Positions 35,323-45,244 of a stretch of 64,000 nt of DNA are shown one piece after another. The notes below the pieces were generated by a model, which saw nothing but the letters and a program-made list of their open reading frames with translations, ran no database searches and had not been told where the DNA came from. The stretch is from the NCBI GenBank assembly GCA_947311845.1, contig CAMZMU010000041.1, positions 118,444,100 through 118,508,099 on the forward strand, written 5' to 3'. The DNA comes from Poa pratensis. Its lineage: Eukaryota; Streptophyta; Magnoliopsida; Poales; Poaceae. Each line of letters begins with the position of its first letter. Position 1 is the first letter of the stretch. The position numbers and the translations under genes were made by a program.

Positions 35323-36135
35323 TCAAGTATTGCCAAAAATGTTGAAATCCTCCACTCTTTCGGTGGGATCCTCTTTCTTAATTGGGAAGAAAAACTTTCG
35401 GTTGATAGGTGCAACAAACTTCATGAACCCATATTTTGCATTGATAAATCCCCCATTACTCTTCAAAAAAGATCTTCCCAAAACTATATTACTAGGAGAT
35501 TTTGTAAGGATCATAAAAGTTGTAGGTATATTTTTATTTTGCATAGTAATCTCAACATTAATGATCCCTACACTTTTTATAATAGTGCCATCAGCATGAA
35601 AATGAAAAACAGGATAATCAACCATACCATCAATTTTTAACAAGTCAAACACTATCTTAGGCATGATGGACATTGTGGAACCAAGATCACAATAGGCACG
35701 AAATTTCTCACTACCAATGCTTATTTCAATAAAGGGTTCCCAATCATTTTTTAACTCAACATGAGGTGGTTCCTTAATGTGGTGGTCTAAGGTTAAGTCC
35801 TTGAGTGACTCTTCTATTTTATCAAGCCTAGTAAGCACACCTGTCTTATCCTCTTGAGGAAATTGAGCAAGTCCATTCAAAATTTTATAGGCTTTTTCTG
35901 TATCATGTTCATAGAAAGTCTCCCCCACCATAGTATCTAGAGCATTTTGGTATAAAGGTAGCAAGCCAAAGTAGAAACGTTTAATAAGAATGTCTAAGTC
36001 CATTTTAAGTTGCATCTTCCTATGCAGTTCTAACATCCTTTCCCAAGCTCCTTTAAAAGTTTCTCCACTCTCCTGTCCAAACCCAATAATTTCTCCTAAA
36101 GGGGAAACAGTAATGAAAGGACTGGAGCTAGACAT
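35323..36135 (-). CDS. Gag-derived protein with retropepsin-like domain
   Basis: From an ATG at 36135 (MSSSSPFITV) the frame gives 270 residues. The N-terminal half contains AWERMLELHRKMQLKMDLDI and FYFGLLPLYQNALDTMVG, typical of Gypsy gag C-terminal regions. The second half contains FRAYCDLGSTMSIMPKIV and NIVLGRSFLKSNGGFI, matching plant retroelement aspartic proteases, with DLGS in place of the usual D(T/S)G. The frame is intact but lacks the main gag core and any polymerase. It may be made but is unlikely to act alone. The open frame continues upstream to 36294 without an obvious start. Confidence 0.7.
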   Translation of the reverse strand: MSSSSPFITVSPLGEIIGFGQESGETFKGAWERMLELHRKMQLKMDLDILIKRFYFGLLPLYQNALDTMVGETFYEHDTEKAYKILNGLAQFPQEDKTGVLTRLDKIEESLKDLTLDHHIKEPPHVELKNDWEPFIEISIGSEKFRAYCDLGSTMSIMPKIVFDLLKIDGMVDYPVFHFHADGTIIKSVGIINVEITMQNKNIPTTFMILTKSPSNIVLGRSFLKSNGGFINAKYGFMKFVAPINRKFFFPIKKEDPTERVEDFNIFGNT

Positions 36136-36295
36136 GGTAACAAGCAAGTAACAACCGAAATAGTAAACTAGATGCAGGAATTTAATTTTTTTGGGTTTTT
36201 GATTTTTAACAGCAAGCAAAACAAAAATAAAACAAGACAAAAAACAAAGTAAAGAGATTGGAACTGAGAGACTCCCCTTTCCAATAGCCTCCAAG

Positions 36296-36313
36296 TCCCC
36301 GGCAACGGCGCCA
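36296..36313 (-). other. Primer binding site, tRNA-Asp type
   Basis: The minus strand reads TGGCGCCGTTGCCGGGGA, complementary to the 3' end of plant tRNA-Asp including CCA. It lies 10 bases after the 5' LTR. Confidence 0.85.
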
Positions 36314-36323
36314 GAAAACAGCT

Positions 36324-37889
36324 TGATGGCTACGTGTTGGTGAACCCCAAGAGGAAGGTTATGATGTAGACAGCAGAAGTTTTCCCTTGAGAAATCTACC
36401 CAAGGTTATCAATCCAGTAGGACTTGACGATCTATCGGAAGGTTGTTGATGTTGACTCCCCCTGGCGCTAGGGAGCTTGCACCAACGTGGAATCTGCACA
36501 GACACAAACCAGAACTTTGCCCAACACGAAACAGAGAGGTTGTCAATCTCTCCGGTCTTGCAGAAACAAAGAGTTAAACGTATGGTGTGGAAAACAGCAG
36601 GAAAAACAGCAAGTAACAGGAAACAGATGATTGCAGCAGGTTGTGTAAACAGTATGAGGAAATTGGACCAGGGTCCACAGTTCACTAGTGGTGTCTCTCT
36701 CAGAACAGATAACTAGCATGTTGGGTAAACAAATTACAGCTGGGCAATTGACAAATAGAGAGGGCATAACAATGCAATACATGCCAAGATGTCTACTATG
36801 AAATCTAGTTGGGCATTACAACAAAGTACATAGACCGTTATTCCAACAGCATCTATGCCTAAATAATCCACCTTCAAGGCAGCATCCGCATCCATTCAGT
36901 ATTAAGTTGCTAACAACAGATTATTGCATGAAGTAAAGTGTGTAATGTAATCAATACAAGTGCCCTTGGACACTGCACCAATGTTTTATCCCTAGTAGCA
37001 ACAGCACATCTACCATCTTAGACCTTTCTGTCACTGATCCAGATATCTAGAGACTGAACCCACTATCGAGCATAAATACCCCCTCTTGGAGTCACAAGCA
37101 TCTACTTGGCCAAAGCATCTACTAGCAACGGAGAGCATGCAAGATCAAGAGCACATAGATAAACAACTTGAATAAACATGGTATCAATATTCATCGGATC
37201 CCAGCAAACACAACATCTAGCATTACAATAAGATGATCTTGATCATGTTAGGCAGCTCACAAGATCTAAACATGGAGGCACAAGGTAGAGAGACAACCAT
37301 CTAGCTACTGCTATGGACCCGTAGTCCAGGGGTGGACTACTCACGCATCACTCCGGAGGCAGGCATGGTGATGTAGAGCCCTCCGGTGATGATCTCCCCT
37401 CCGGCAGGGTGCCGGGAAGAGCTTCAGAACTCCTCCGATCTGAGATTGACGATGACGGCCGCGACGGAACTTTTCGTGGAATATGATCGACCGTAATAGG
37501 GTTTTCGCGTCGCGGAGAATATATAGGCGAAGAGGCGGCGTCGGTGGCCGAGGGGGGCCACCACGCCATGGGGGGGCGGGCCCACCCTGGGCCGCCCTAG
37601 TGTGGCGTGGCCCCTGGTGGGTCTGCTCCGACTCCCCTTTGGACTCCGTGATCTCCTCGTGATATTATTGACGATGTCTTTTGTTTCGTCCAATTCCGAG
37701 AATATTTCCTTAATAGATTTTCTGAAACCAAAAACAGCAGAAAACAGGGAACTGGCACTGTGGCATCTTGTTAATAGGTTAGTCCCAGAAAATGCATAAA
37801 AATGATATGAAGTGTAACCAAAACATGTAGCAATTGATATAATAACATCATGGAACATAAAAAATTATAGATACGTTTGAGACGTATCA
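36324..37889 (-). repeat. 5' LTR of the nested Gypsy-type element
   Basis: It matches 31166-32736 almost base for base. The differences are a few short indels in the G/C-run region near 37568-37615 and scattered substitutions. Confidence 0.95.
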
Positions 37890-37894
37890 AGAAG

Positions 37895-38240
37895 CGGATC
37901 TGTAGCTGGTGGCGTCGCGCAGCGTGCAGGCTTGCTCCAAGAAGCCCAAGGCGACTGGCGACATCGACGGCGAGCTCCGGTCTGCTCCCACATGCGGCTA
38001 TGCTCCGCCGCAACGAGATGCGGTGGCACGAGTTCTGGCGTCGCTCCGTGTGCGGCGCGGGCAAGTACTGCTCCCGCGCGTGCCCATGGACCGCTGGCTC
38101 CTCGGAGCCGCCGCCGGCGACCACCCCAAAGCAACGAGCAGGCGTGAAGACGGCGTCGTCCTCACGGAGCCCCCACCATGGTAGCGTGGGCCCTGCCCCA
38201 CCATGCCATGGTGCCACGGCTCCGTGCGTCAGGTATTGTT
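37895..38240 (+). other. GC-rich left block of the MLE, second part
   Basis: It continues the block broken at 31165. It is codon-like and GC rich, with several overlapping frames (37771-38350) that I cannot assign. GTATTGTTTCTTCTCCCCTC after CGTCAG near 38232 resembles a splice donor, so this may be an exon of a captured gene. Confidence 0.4.
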
Positions 38241-39028
38241 TCTTCTCCCCTCCTCTCTCTTCTTGCAGTGATTTGTTCAAACTGTTGTGTGTGCAATGTG
38301 CAGATTACCCCAAGGGCCCGTGTTCGGTTAATACTCATCAAGGCACATAGCCCACAAATCCGCAACTGTGTCCCCACACTTTGGCCAACCAAATAACCAT
38401 ATGCCATGAGTAATGAAGCATATAATGGATCTTTCCATTTTATGGCTTGACCTTGATGTTGTTGCCTGAGTCTTGCGGTTCTTTGTGATCAATAGAAACA
38501 TCATTGTGATCATATGGGAGTAGTTCATGTAGGTTGAGAGGAATGGCTGGGGCTCCTCTTGATGTTCACTAACATGAACAATCCTACACAGTATTATCTC
38601 GTGTAACTTCAATATTTGGAAGGTGTGATATGAATTGGCACTTTCAGCTGTAATTCCTTGTTCTTTGTCTTGTTCGTTGTATGAATTAGTTAAGGGTATA
38701 ATACAGGAGTATCATATCTCAACCTGATGTAATTTCAGGCTGTCCAACACATGAGCTTTAGCACTAGCTTGTGATTGATAAATGCATCACTTACAAGCAA
38801 ACAAGCTTCACAACCGTGAGATTCAATTGTGTGCTTGCACTCCTATTCCTGAGTACATTGTTATAAATTAATGAACTGAATAAGCAAACAAGCTTAACAA
38901 CACATATGCTTGCTGTCTCACTTACAAGTGTCAATATTTATCAGTGCTTTCTGTAATTGAGTGAGTACATAAAGAGCAGGAGCACATATAGTGCAAATAC
39001 ATACAGATTGTAGTGATTACATACACTC
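38241..39028. other. MLE interior downstream of the transposase
   Basis: A/T-rich sequence between the GC-rich block and the transposase stop codon. No gene recognised; the two halves contain similar words such as CAAACAAGCTT near 38799 and 38884. Confidence 0.4.
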
Positions 39029-40434
39029 CTAAACATACAGATTTGTTTGCAAAATATTTTTCTCCTTATAAACAATGACCACTCCTTCTTGTACCCCTTT
39101 CCTCTTTCTTTTCTTGTTTGGTGTTGCTCCATTTGACAAGGATAATGCCTCTGCTTCATAAGCAGCTATAATTTCCAAGGTCTTTCTATAGAGTTCACCA
39201 TCAATCCTTAGAGCCATAGGCAGAGTTCCTTCCCTCAACATTTTGTCCTTGTTCATGTGGGGAGTCTCATATTTATTGCCACCTCTAGCATTCATAACTT
39301 CCAGCAGAACTGACTGTAAAGTTATGAACACTTTGTCAAGATTATCCACAGGATAACTATTAAAAGCATCTTCAACTGATTCTATAAGGTCATTCAGATT
39401 TTTTGGGGCAGTTTCTAGTGTTAAGGACTGAATGGACCTAAAATATGCAAGGTCCAACACGTTCATATCCGGTGAATTTGCAGGTTGTTGCATTAGCTTT
39501 ATATCCATCCCTATTTTTCTTACAGCTGCTTGAAAAGCTGGATCACTAGGCAACACATGTGAACGTGCGTTGTCTTGTTGAATATAAATTTTCCCTTCGT
39601 CATCATCTGGCCATAAGGCTTAATAGCTGGAAGTACTTTATTACATAGGTAGTCTCGATGGACATCTCTGGTAACTGTCACTGGCTTGACTTCCAAAGTG
39701 CCTTTGGCTCTGTTCTTAGATTTCTTTACAGCTGGAGTTAGCTTGACAAATGGCCAGATCCCAATTTTACCATCAAATGTTACTCCATCCGCATTGCGCC
39801 TTGGCCTCGCCACTGCACAAAGAAACATTACTTTTCCTATTCTGGTTTTGCTTTGGATACTGCGCTCAGGATTAGCTTCTTCTGGCGATAGATAGTAGGT
39901 CCTCTTTTTTTTAGTCAAGTCAAACCATTTTTCATCCGTATGCAGGATCTTTCGCATGTCTATGAATTTAGGCATAGCATCTGACACAGTTCTTTCATCC
40001 ACCATCTTGACAGTGAATTTGAGCCTGTCAATTTGGTTTGCTAGCTTGAGATAGGGCTTTATAGTGCATGCATGCTTCCTAATCTTGCCCCATTTTAACC
40101 TCCTTTGCAATGATGTATATGGAACTTTCAAAGACAGTGCAAGTGCCCTCATGGTAGAACGTTTGTTGTAAGGAATTGTTGGTATCCTCTCAAGACCATG
40201 GTCCTTTCTCTTTCGGCCAGATCTCCCTTTCTTTTTGTTAGACACATCAACTTGTTCCCCTCTCTGAATTTGATCTCTTGCCTGTTTCCAAATTTTCTCA
40301 ACAGTTCGAACACTTATTTGCAATAGCCCAGCTACAAGTTTTTTATCAGCTGCATGATCAGCAGGGAGTACCTCTCTTACTTTTTTGAGTGCTTCCAGTG
40401 CAAGATAAGCTCCAAACCTGTGATCATCTTGCAT
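39029..40434 (-). pseudogene. Mariner-like (DD39D) transposase, one frameshift
   Basis: It cuts and pastes the element between TA dinucleotides by binding the TIRs. From an ATG at 40434 (MQDDHRFGAYLALEALKK) an N-terminal helix-turn-helix (LLQISVRTVEKIWKQA) leads to a basic linker and the catalytic core. The first Asp is in HTDEKWF (39934-39936), the second in QQDNARSH (39572-39574) and the third in NVLDLAYF (39452-39454). 39 residues separate the second and third, as in plant mariners. Near 39617-39622 the frame changes by one base, just before the second Asp. Allowing for it the protein has about 468 residues, normal for the family. A CAG acceptor at 40461-40463 suggests an upstream exon or leader. 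A near-intact relic, active only if the shift is an assembly error. Confidence 0.9.
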
Positions 40435-40460
40435 ATTTTTCTTTCTTCGATTGTTACAAA

Positions 40461-40940
40461 CTGCAAAATGATAAAACTGTGTTAGAACTGCAAAATATAG
40501 TCTCAGCAAGTATTAATTGTTTATGTTGCAGCTGCATGCTGTGGAGTACTTTTTTTTGTTTCTATCATGTCCATGTGTTTTGCCTTTTTATGCATCTATA
40601 ATGTTGCTTTTCTGTATGTTGCTTGATATAGTAGATGCATTTGAATCATATGAACTCAACACTGACTGAAATATAGAAATACAGAAATACAGAAATGTGT
40701 TTACAGAAATTTTGTAATTCCAGATTCGAGTGGTTTATTAGTCCACTGTATTGTTTGTTGTTTCACTGTGGTGTATAAAATGTGTGTATATTCTTGTAGA
40801 CTGTGGTGTATAAAATGAGTGTATAAAATGAGTGTATAAAATGAGCAGTTTTCCACAACACTAGTTGGCATTGGTTTATAATACGGTGCTGAATTATGTT
40901 CCTGTAACACTAGTTGGCATTGGCTGATTATTCAATTTTA
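40461..40940. other. MLE interior upstream of the transposase
   Basis: A/T-rich DNA with three tandem copies of GTGTATAAAATGA near 40805-40840 and a repeated AACACTAGTTGGCATTGG (about 40858 and 40907). It is probably intron or leader sequence of the transposase and also flanks the captured exons. Confidence 0.4.
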
Positions 40941-40943
40941 TGA

Positions 40944-41066
<123 letters not shown>

Positions 41067-41181
41067 TGATCCCTGAATACATTTTTGTTGAGTACATTTT
41101 TGTTTCAGATAGTGTCCATTTCAGTGTACCCTAATCCCTGAATACTTGAACCATTCATGTGTATGTCTGTACTACTTGCAG

Positions 41182-41268
41182 GGTGGTGCCAAGAAGGTTT
41201 GAATCTCTGCAACCAGCAAGGACGCACCCATGTTTGTCTACATTACCCATGGAGTATATCTACAGAAG
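41182..41268 (+). pseudogene. Captured GAPDH (GapC) exon 2, with stop codon
   Basis: After an intron ending TTGCAG (41181), the sequence encodes GGAKKV, a TGA stop, then IS.TSKDAPMFV, matching the GAPDH segment that follows the previous exon. After about 60 bases similarity is lost, and GT follows at 41269. The catalytic-cysteine region is not present, so no enzyme can be made. Confidence 0.88.
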
Positions 41269-42039
41269 GTATGCTTTGATAACGATTCATCAACATGCAT
41301 AACACAACGCTATAGTTCTGATATCATTATCTTTTTAGAACATTCAAAGCAATGAGTATTACTCTGCACATGTTTGTTTACATCGTTAGGATCTGAATGC
41401 TTGAAAATCAAATGATGATCATGCTAATCCCTGACTATCTAACTGGAAAGCATTTTGTGTTATATATTTGTGCACTCATGTTGTTATTGCCCCACAATTC
41501 TTCTGCTTATTCAGTTACAACTTAAGGGATAAACAAATCTCATGCACATAGATGTACAGAAACAGATAGAAGCACGCATTTGGAGTTTATTCAGTTACAA
41601 CTTAAGGGATAAACAAAAAAATTATTCTGCTTACTCAAGTTTATACTCCTACCTAACCTGTACTTCATACAGAACTGAACTGGATGATCACAAGAATCAC
41701 TAGCCATGACTAAATGCAGGTGGTACCAAGGATGAACAACAAGGATCTGATGATGATCCGGAGGCCGAGGAAGAAGAAGAAGCTGCACTGGAAGCTGCAG
41801 TTGAAGAAGCACTTGAGCCATCCATTTCCTGGAGTTGGCCTGAACCTAGGAGCGAGCTGCTGTTGCTGCGACCTGAACCTGGGAGCGAGCTGCAGGTGAG
41901 CTGGACTATTGCTTGTTGCTCTGCCTGATCTCCCGTGCTTGATCTTGTTGATCTGTTGTGCTACTGCTTGCAATTGCCTGATCTCCCGTGCTTGATCTTG
42001 TTGATCTTGTTGACCTGAACCAGGGAGCGATCATTTGGT
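41269..42039. other. MLE interior, with an acidic exon-like piece
   Basis: 41269-41700 is A/T rich and has a repeated TTATTCAGTTACAACTTAAGG (about 41509 and 41588). 41720-41896 reads in one plus frame as an acidic stretch (QQGSDDDPEAEEEEEAALEA) bounded by CAG and GTGAGC, which looks like an exon of unknown origin. 41897-42039 has repeated GATCTCCCGTGCTTGATCTT words. Confidence 0.4.
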
Positions 42040-42420
42040 TTGCTAGCAGGTGTGCTACTGCTGGCGAGGCGCCCCAGGGGCCGGCGATCTGGAGGGAGCT
42101 GGCCGGAGATGGTCTGGCGAGCTGCTGCTGCTACTGGCGAGGCGCCCCAGCGGTCGGCGGCCGGCGATCTGGAGTCGGTGACCTGGAGGGAGCTGGGCAG
42201 GAATGGATCGAGGCGCTGGCGATCGAGGCTGGCGCTGGCGATCGATCCCGCTGGGGCTGCAGTGGCTGGCGCTGGCGATCCCGCGTCGCTCGATCCCGTG
42301 CCCGCCGGCCGAGCGATCCCGCTGGCGCTGGCGATCGAGACGGAGGGACACCGCTGGCGCTGGCGATCGAGACGGAGGGACACGAGCGAGACGGAGGGGC
42401 AGAGGGACTTTTATTTAAGT
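42040..42420. repeat. GC-rich right block of the MLE with short tandem repeats
   Basis: Repeats of CGCTGGCGCTGGCGATCGAG and GAGACGGAGGGACAC lie at 42180-42400. Open frames on both strands (41961-42434) are Ala/Gly/Arg-rich and not credible genes. By position it could be the first, noncoding exon and promoter of the transposase on the minus strand. Confidence 0.45.
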
Positions 42421-42469
42421 TTTTGAATCGCTAAGGATTATTATGTAAAATAGACTTTGAACTGTTGGT

Positions 42470-42496
42470 GCGCCTCTTTTTTAGGATCGGAGGGAG
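42470..42496 (-). repeat. Right terminal inverted repeat of the MLE
   Basis: Exact complement of the left TIR over 27 bases, followed by the TA duplication. Confidence 0.95.
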
Positions 42497-42498
42497 TA

Positions 42499-43486
42499 TT
42501 ATTTTTTTAAGATTCTTTGTTATTCATGTCCGTTTCAGTTTTTTCGATTGGATGTAAACTGGCTAGTTATTCAAGAAAGTTAAGTCGTTTGCTTAACAAG
42601 AAGGTAAACCATCACCTGCTCGTCAAACCTGATTCTACCTGGGCTGAGACCCTATAAAGGAACTGTACAAGAAAAATTGATGGTAAGCTACAGTAGAAAA
42701 GGTACAGACAATCTACAAAAAAAAAAAGTACAGAAAGATAATGCCTAGAAGATCCTGTTAATCAAATGACAGCTGAATCTAGCTTCAGATAAGAATATGT
42801 CACTGCCAAATATGGAAATGGAAAGAGCAACACCACTGGTACAATAAACTGAGAAAACAGCAGGGAAGAATACTGGCAATGTGGCTTTACCGGACACACA
42901 TCCAAAATGTGGCTGACTTGGTAGGATACAAAATCATGCGACTTTGAGCCACTTGTGGGACACAAAGTCGCGACTTTGAGTCACTCACATGTCACTTAAA
43001 CTTAGCCACCACCAGGTCAGCGAATCTCAATCGCTAATATGCATCATGCATCGTGCTACTGGAAAGAGAAAATATTCTTAGACTAAAACCAAAAAACATC
43101 TTGGATCTCGGGCACCAGTCTCCTTGTGACAGAAAATATAATTTATAATTCATATCTTTGTAAAAAAACCACCTAAAAAATCAGACACGTAGTAATTTAA
43201 ACGTTTGTTGGACCGATAAATTTGCATAGACTAATTGAAAATACTGCAATCTGTGGAAAAATAAGAAGTTTTGCAGCATTTTTACAATTTTAAATTTGCT
43301 TTTTGACCATTGTTGCTTGTTACTGACGCAAATATCAATTTATGGTAATGAAGATTGGAAACTGCATGCATGATTGTTTTGAGAATTTTTTGTGATGCCA
43401 CGATTTAAAAAAAAGCATTTTATACCAGGTGCAGTGGTGCCCAGAGCCAAAAGTCCGCCCTCGACAAAAACTGCAATCATATGGTT
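42499..43486. other. Intergenic stretch without recognised genes
   Basis: A/T-rich DNA. A small internal repeat (CGACTTTGAG(C/T)CACT near 42940 and 42972) is visible. Confidence 0.4.
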
Positions 43487-43495
43487 ATTACGACA

Positions 43496-44385
43496 ACCGG
43501 TCGCTCTTTTCCCCCTTCCTCTCTCTCTCTCCTCCCAGTGCTCTCCTCTCCCGTTGAGAGTCCCCTTTGGTTCGCCGGCTCGCTCCTCCCTCCTCTCCGG
43601 CGGCGCCGCCGCTCGGGGTCGAGGAGGATGCGAGGCCGGACCTGCACAGCATAGTCTAGGGCTAGTAGGTAGGGGTAGATCTAGGGTTTCCTTGCAGTCT
43701 TCCGTGGCGGCTGGCGTCATGCCGTGGGGACTTGGTGCTTCGGCGCGACGCGGCGTCGAGCAGGTCCGGGTGAAGTGCTTCGTCAAGCTTTCAAGGTGGA
43801 GGCCTGGCGGTGGCAGTGGATCCGGGGCGGTCCTCTTCAATAATCGCGGTGGCGGTGCTGGCCGAGTTTGCCTGGGGCAGCTTTCCCTCTCTGTTTGGCG
43901 TCGTGGTGGCACTGAGAGAGGTGAGCATGCCTCGGAGGTAGCTTGGGCCGGCGGCCGTCGGGTTCCAGAGATGGCCGGCTTGCTGCAACATCTGGAGTTC
44001 ATCAATGGCGACGATGGTGTCGTCGTTATATTCGACTATCGGAGTCACTCCAAGCCGGAGCCGATGTTCTGCTCCGGGTTCTTCCTCCCCTGTTGGAGGA
44101 TCTTCGGGAGCTTAGTCTTGGCATACTACGGCGCGTCCTCGTCAAGTGGTTTCGTCCCCGACGACAGCGTTGACGGCCGAGGCGTAGAGCTCTTCTCTGC
44201 CGGCGGTGGTCCAGGACCTGATCGCGTTTCTTTGGAGGGTTCTAGGGTGCCTGATGTAAAAGTTCATTCCTTATCTATAATTCCTTTACTGCATAGGGGC
44301 TTTCTTGTAAGTTTGACCACGAGTTAATGCAGCAGCGGCCCCCTTTGGGGTCCTTATCTTGTGCAAAAAAAAAAAACAAAAAAAA
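43496..44385 (+). mobile_element. Poly(A)-tailed retroposon with 9-bp target duplication
   Basis: The insert begins ACCGGTCGCTCTTTTCCCCC and ends in an A-rich tail (44365-44385). ATTACGACA lies on both sides (43487-43495 and 44386-44394). It is GC rich, with CTCTCTCTCC leader-like sequence and a frame open for 311 codons that starts outside the insert (43392) and so is not a natural gene. A non-autonomous LINE derivative or a retroposed transcript fits. No reverse transcriptase motif is seen. A diverged relative lies near 50.0-50.3 kb. Confidence 0.8.
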
Positions 44386-44394
44386 ATTACGACA

Positions 44395-45244
44395 TATCAG
44401 TGCATCTAATCTCTGATTAGTTAAACAATGAACTCAATTAAACTTCAGAATTGAAAGACAGAACTCAATTAAACTTCAGAATTGAAAGACAGTCTGTCTG
44501 AAGTGCTTCTGGTGCAATAATTTATTTGACCTGAATATGACCATCAACACATGAACCAGCTTAATTTTCAGGGATCCGAGGGTTGTTAGGGACAGCAGCT
44601 TGACGCCATTAGGAATGGCTGCATTAGCCTGTCAGCACCTGAATCAGATGCCAATACAGCACTAACTTGTAACAAGTTTGTCCATTTGCAATCATCAGGA
44701 TTCAGGAGACAAGATGCATCATGAAGAGACAGATCCACATGGCCTCATATACCCATCCATGATCCATGCACGTCTTGGCATGCTTGAAAAACAAAAGATA
44801 ATAAACTCTTTCACCTAAACACTGGTTCTTGTAATGCAACAATAGATATGGGAGAAATGAAAAAGAGGTAAGCATCAGTATAAAGAACTTGACAATTTCA
44901 ACCTTGGAGCACTTGTCATGTCAGGAGTTTGTAACCTTGTTTCAAGATGTAGAGTTCTCATATCTTCCTACTTAAGCAATGAATAATAATCTCCTGAACT
45001 GGAAATACTAACGTAGACGAATTGCAGTGTAACATCAAAAGCTCGTATTATACCCCCAAATATGGACAAGTTTACACCAAGAATAAACAATATATATACC
45101 ACAAAAAGAATTTGACAAACCAAATGACTTCAAATAGGTTAGAGTTGTCTTGGAAAAACCCATGAAACTATTTGCAGGAAAATTGTCTTTTTGTCTTCAA
45201 AACTGTGACATGCAAGGAACCGAAGGCTTCAAATGCGCAAAACA
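44395..45244. other. 3' flank of the EDR4-like gene
   Basis: It includes a perfect 31-bp tandem duplication (44431-44461 and 44462-44492; unit begins AACTCAATTAAACTTCAGAA). The part next to 45245 is presumably the 3' UTR of the minus-strand gene. No clear polyadenylation signal was assigned. Confidence 0.5.

Larger units (their letters stand above)
31166..37889 (-). mobile_element. Young non-autonomous Gypsy-type LTR element inside the MLE
   Basis: LTRs of 1571 bp (31166-32736) and 1566 bp (36324-37889) are nearly identical, and AGAAG duplications flank the element (31161-31165 and 37890-37894). On the minus strand it starts TGATACGTCTC, has a tRNA-Asp-type primer site, one gag-protease-like ORF and an AAGCTTGGGGA polypurine tract. 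Reverse transcriptase, RNase H and integrase are absent, so it needs a helper. Its interior is related to the element at 53095-60910. Confidence 0.95.

Noticed and set aside
43392..44327. A 311-residue protein
   Set aside because: The frame starts outside a retroposon insertion and runs across its border, so it did not exist before the insertion; no domain seen.
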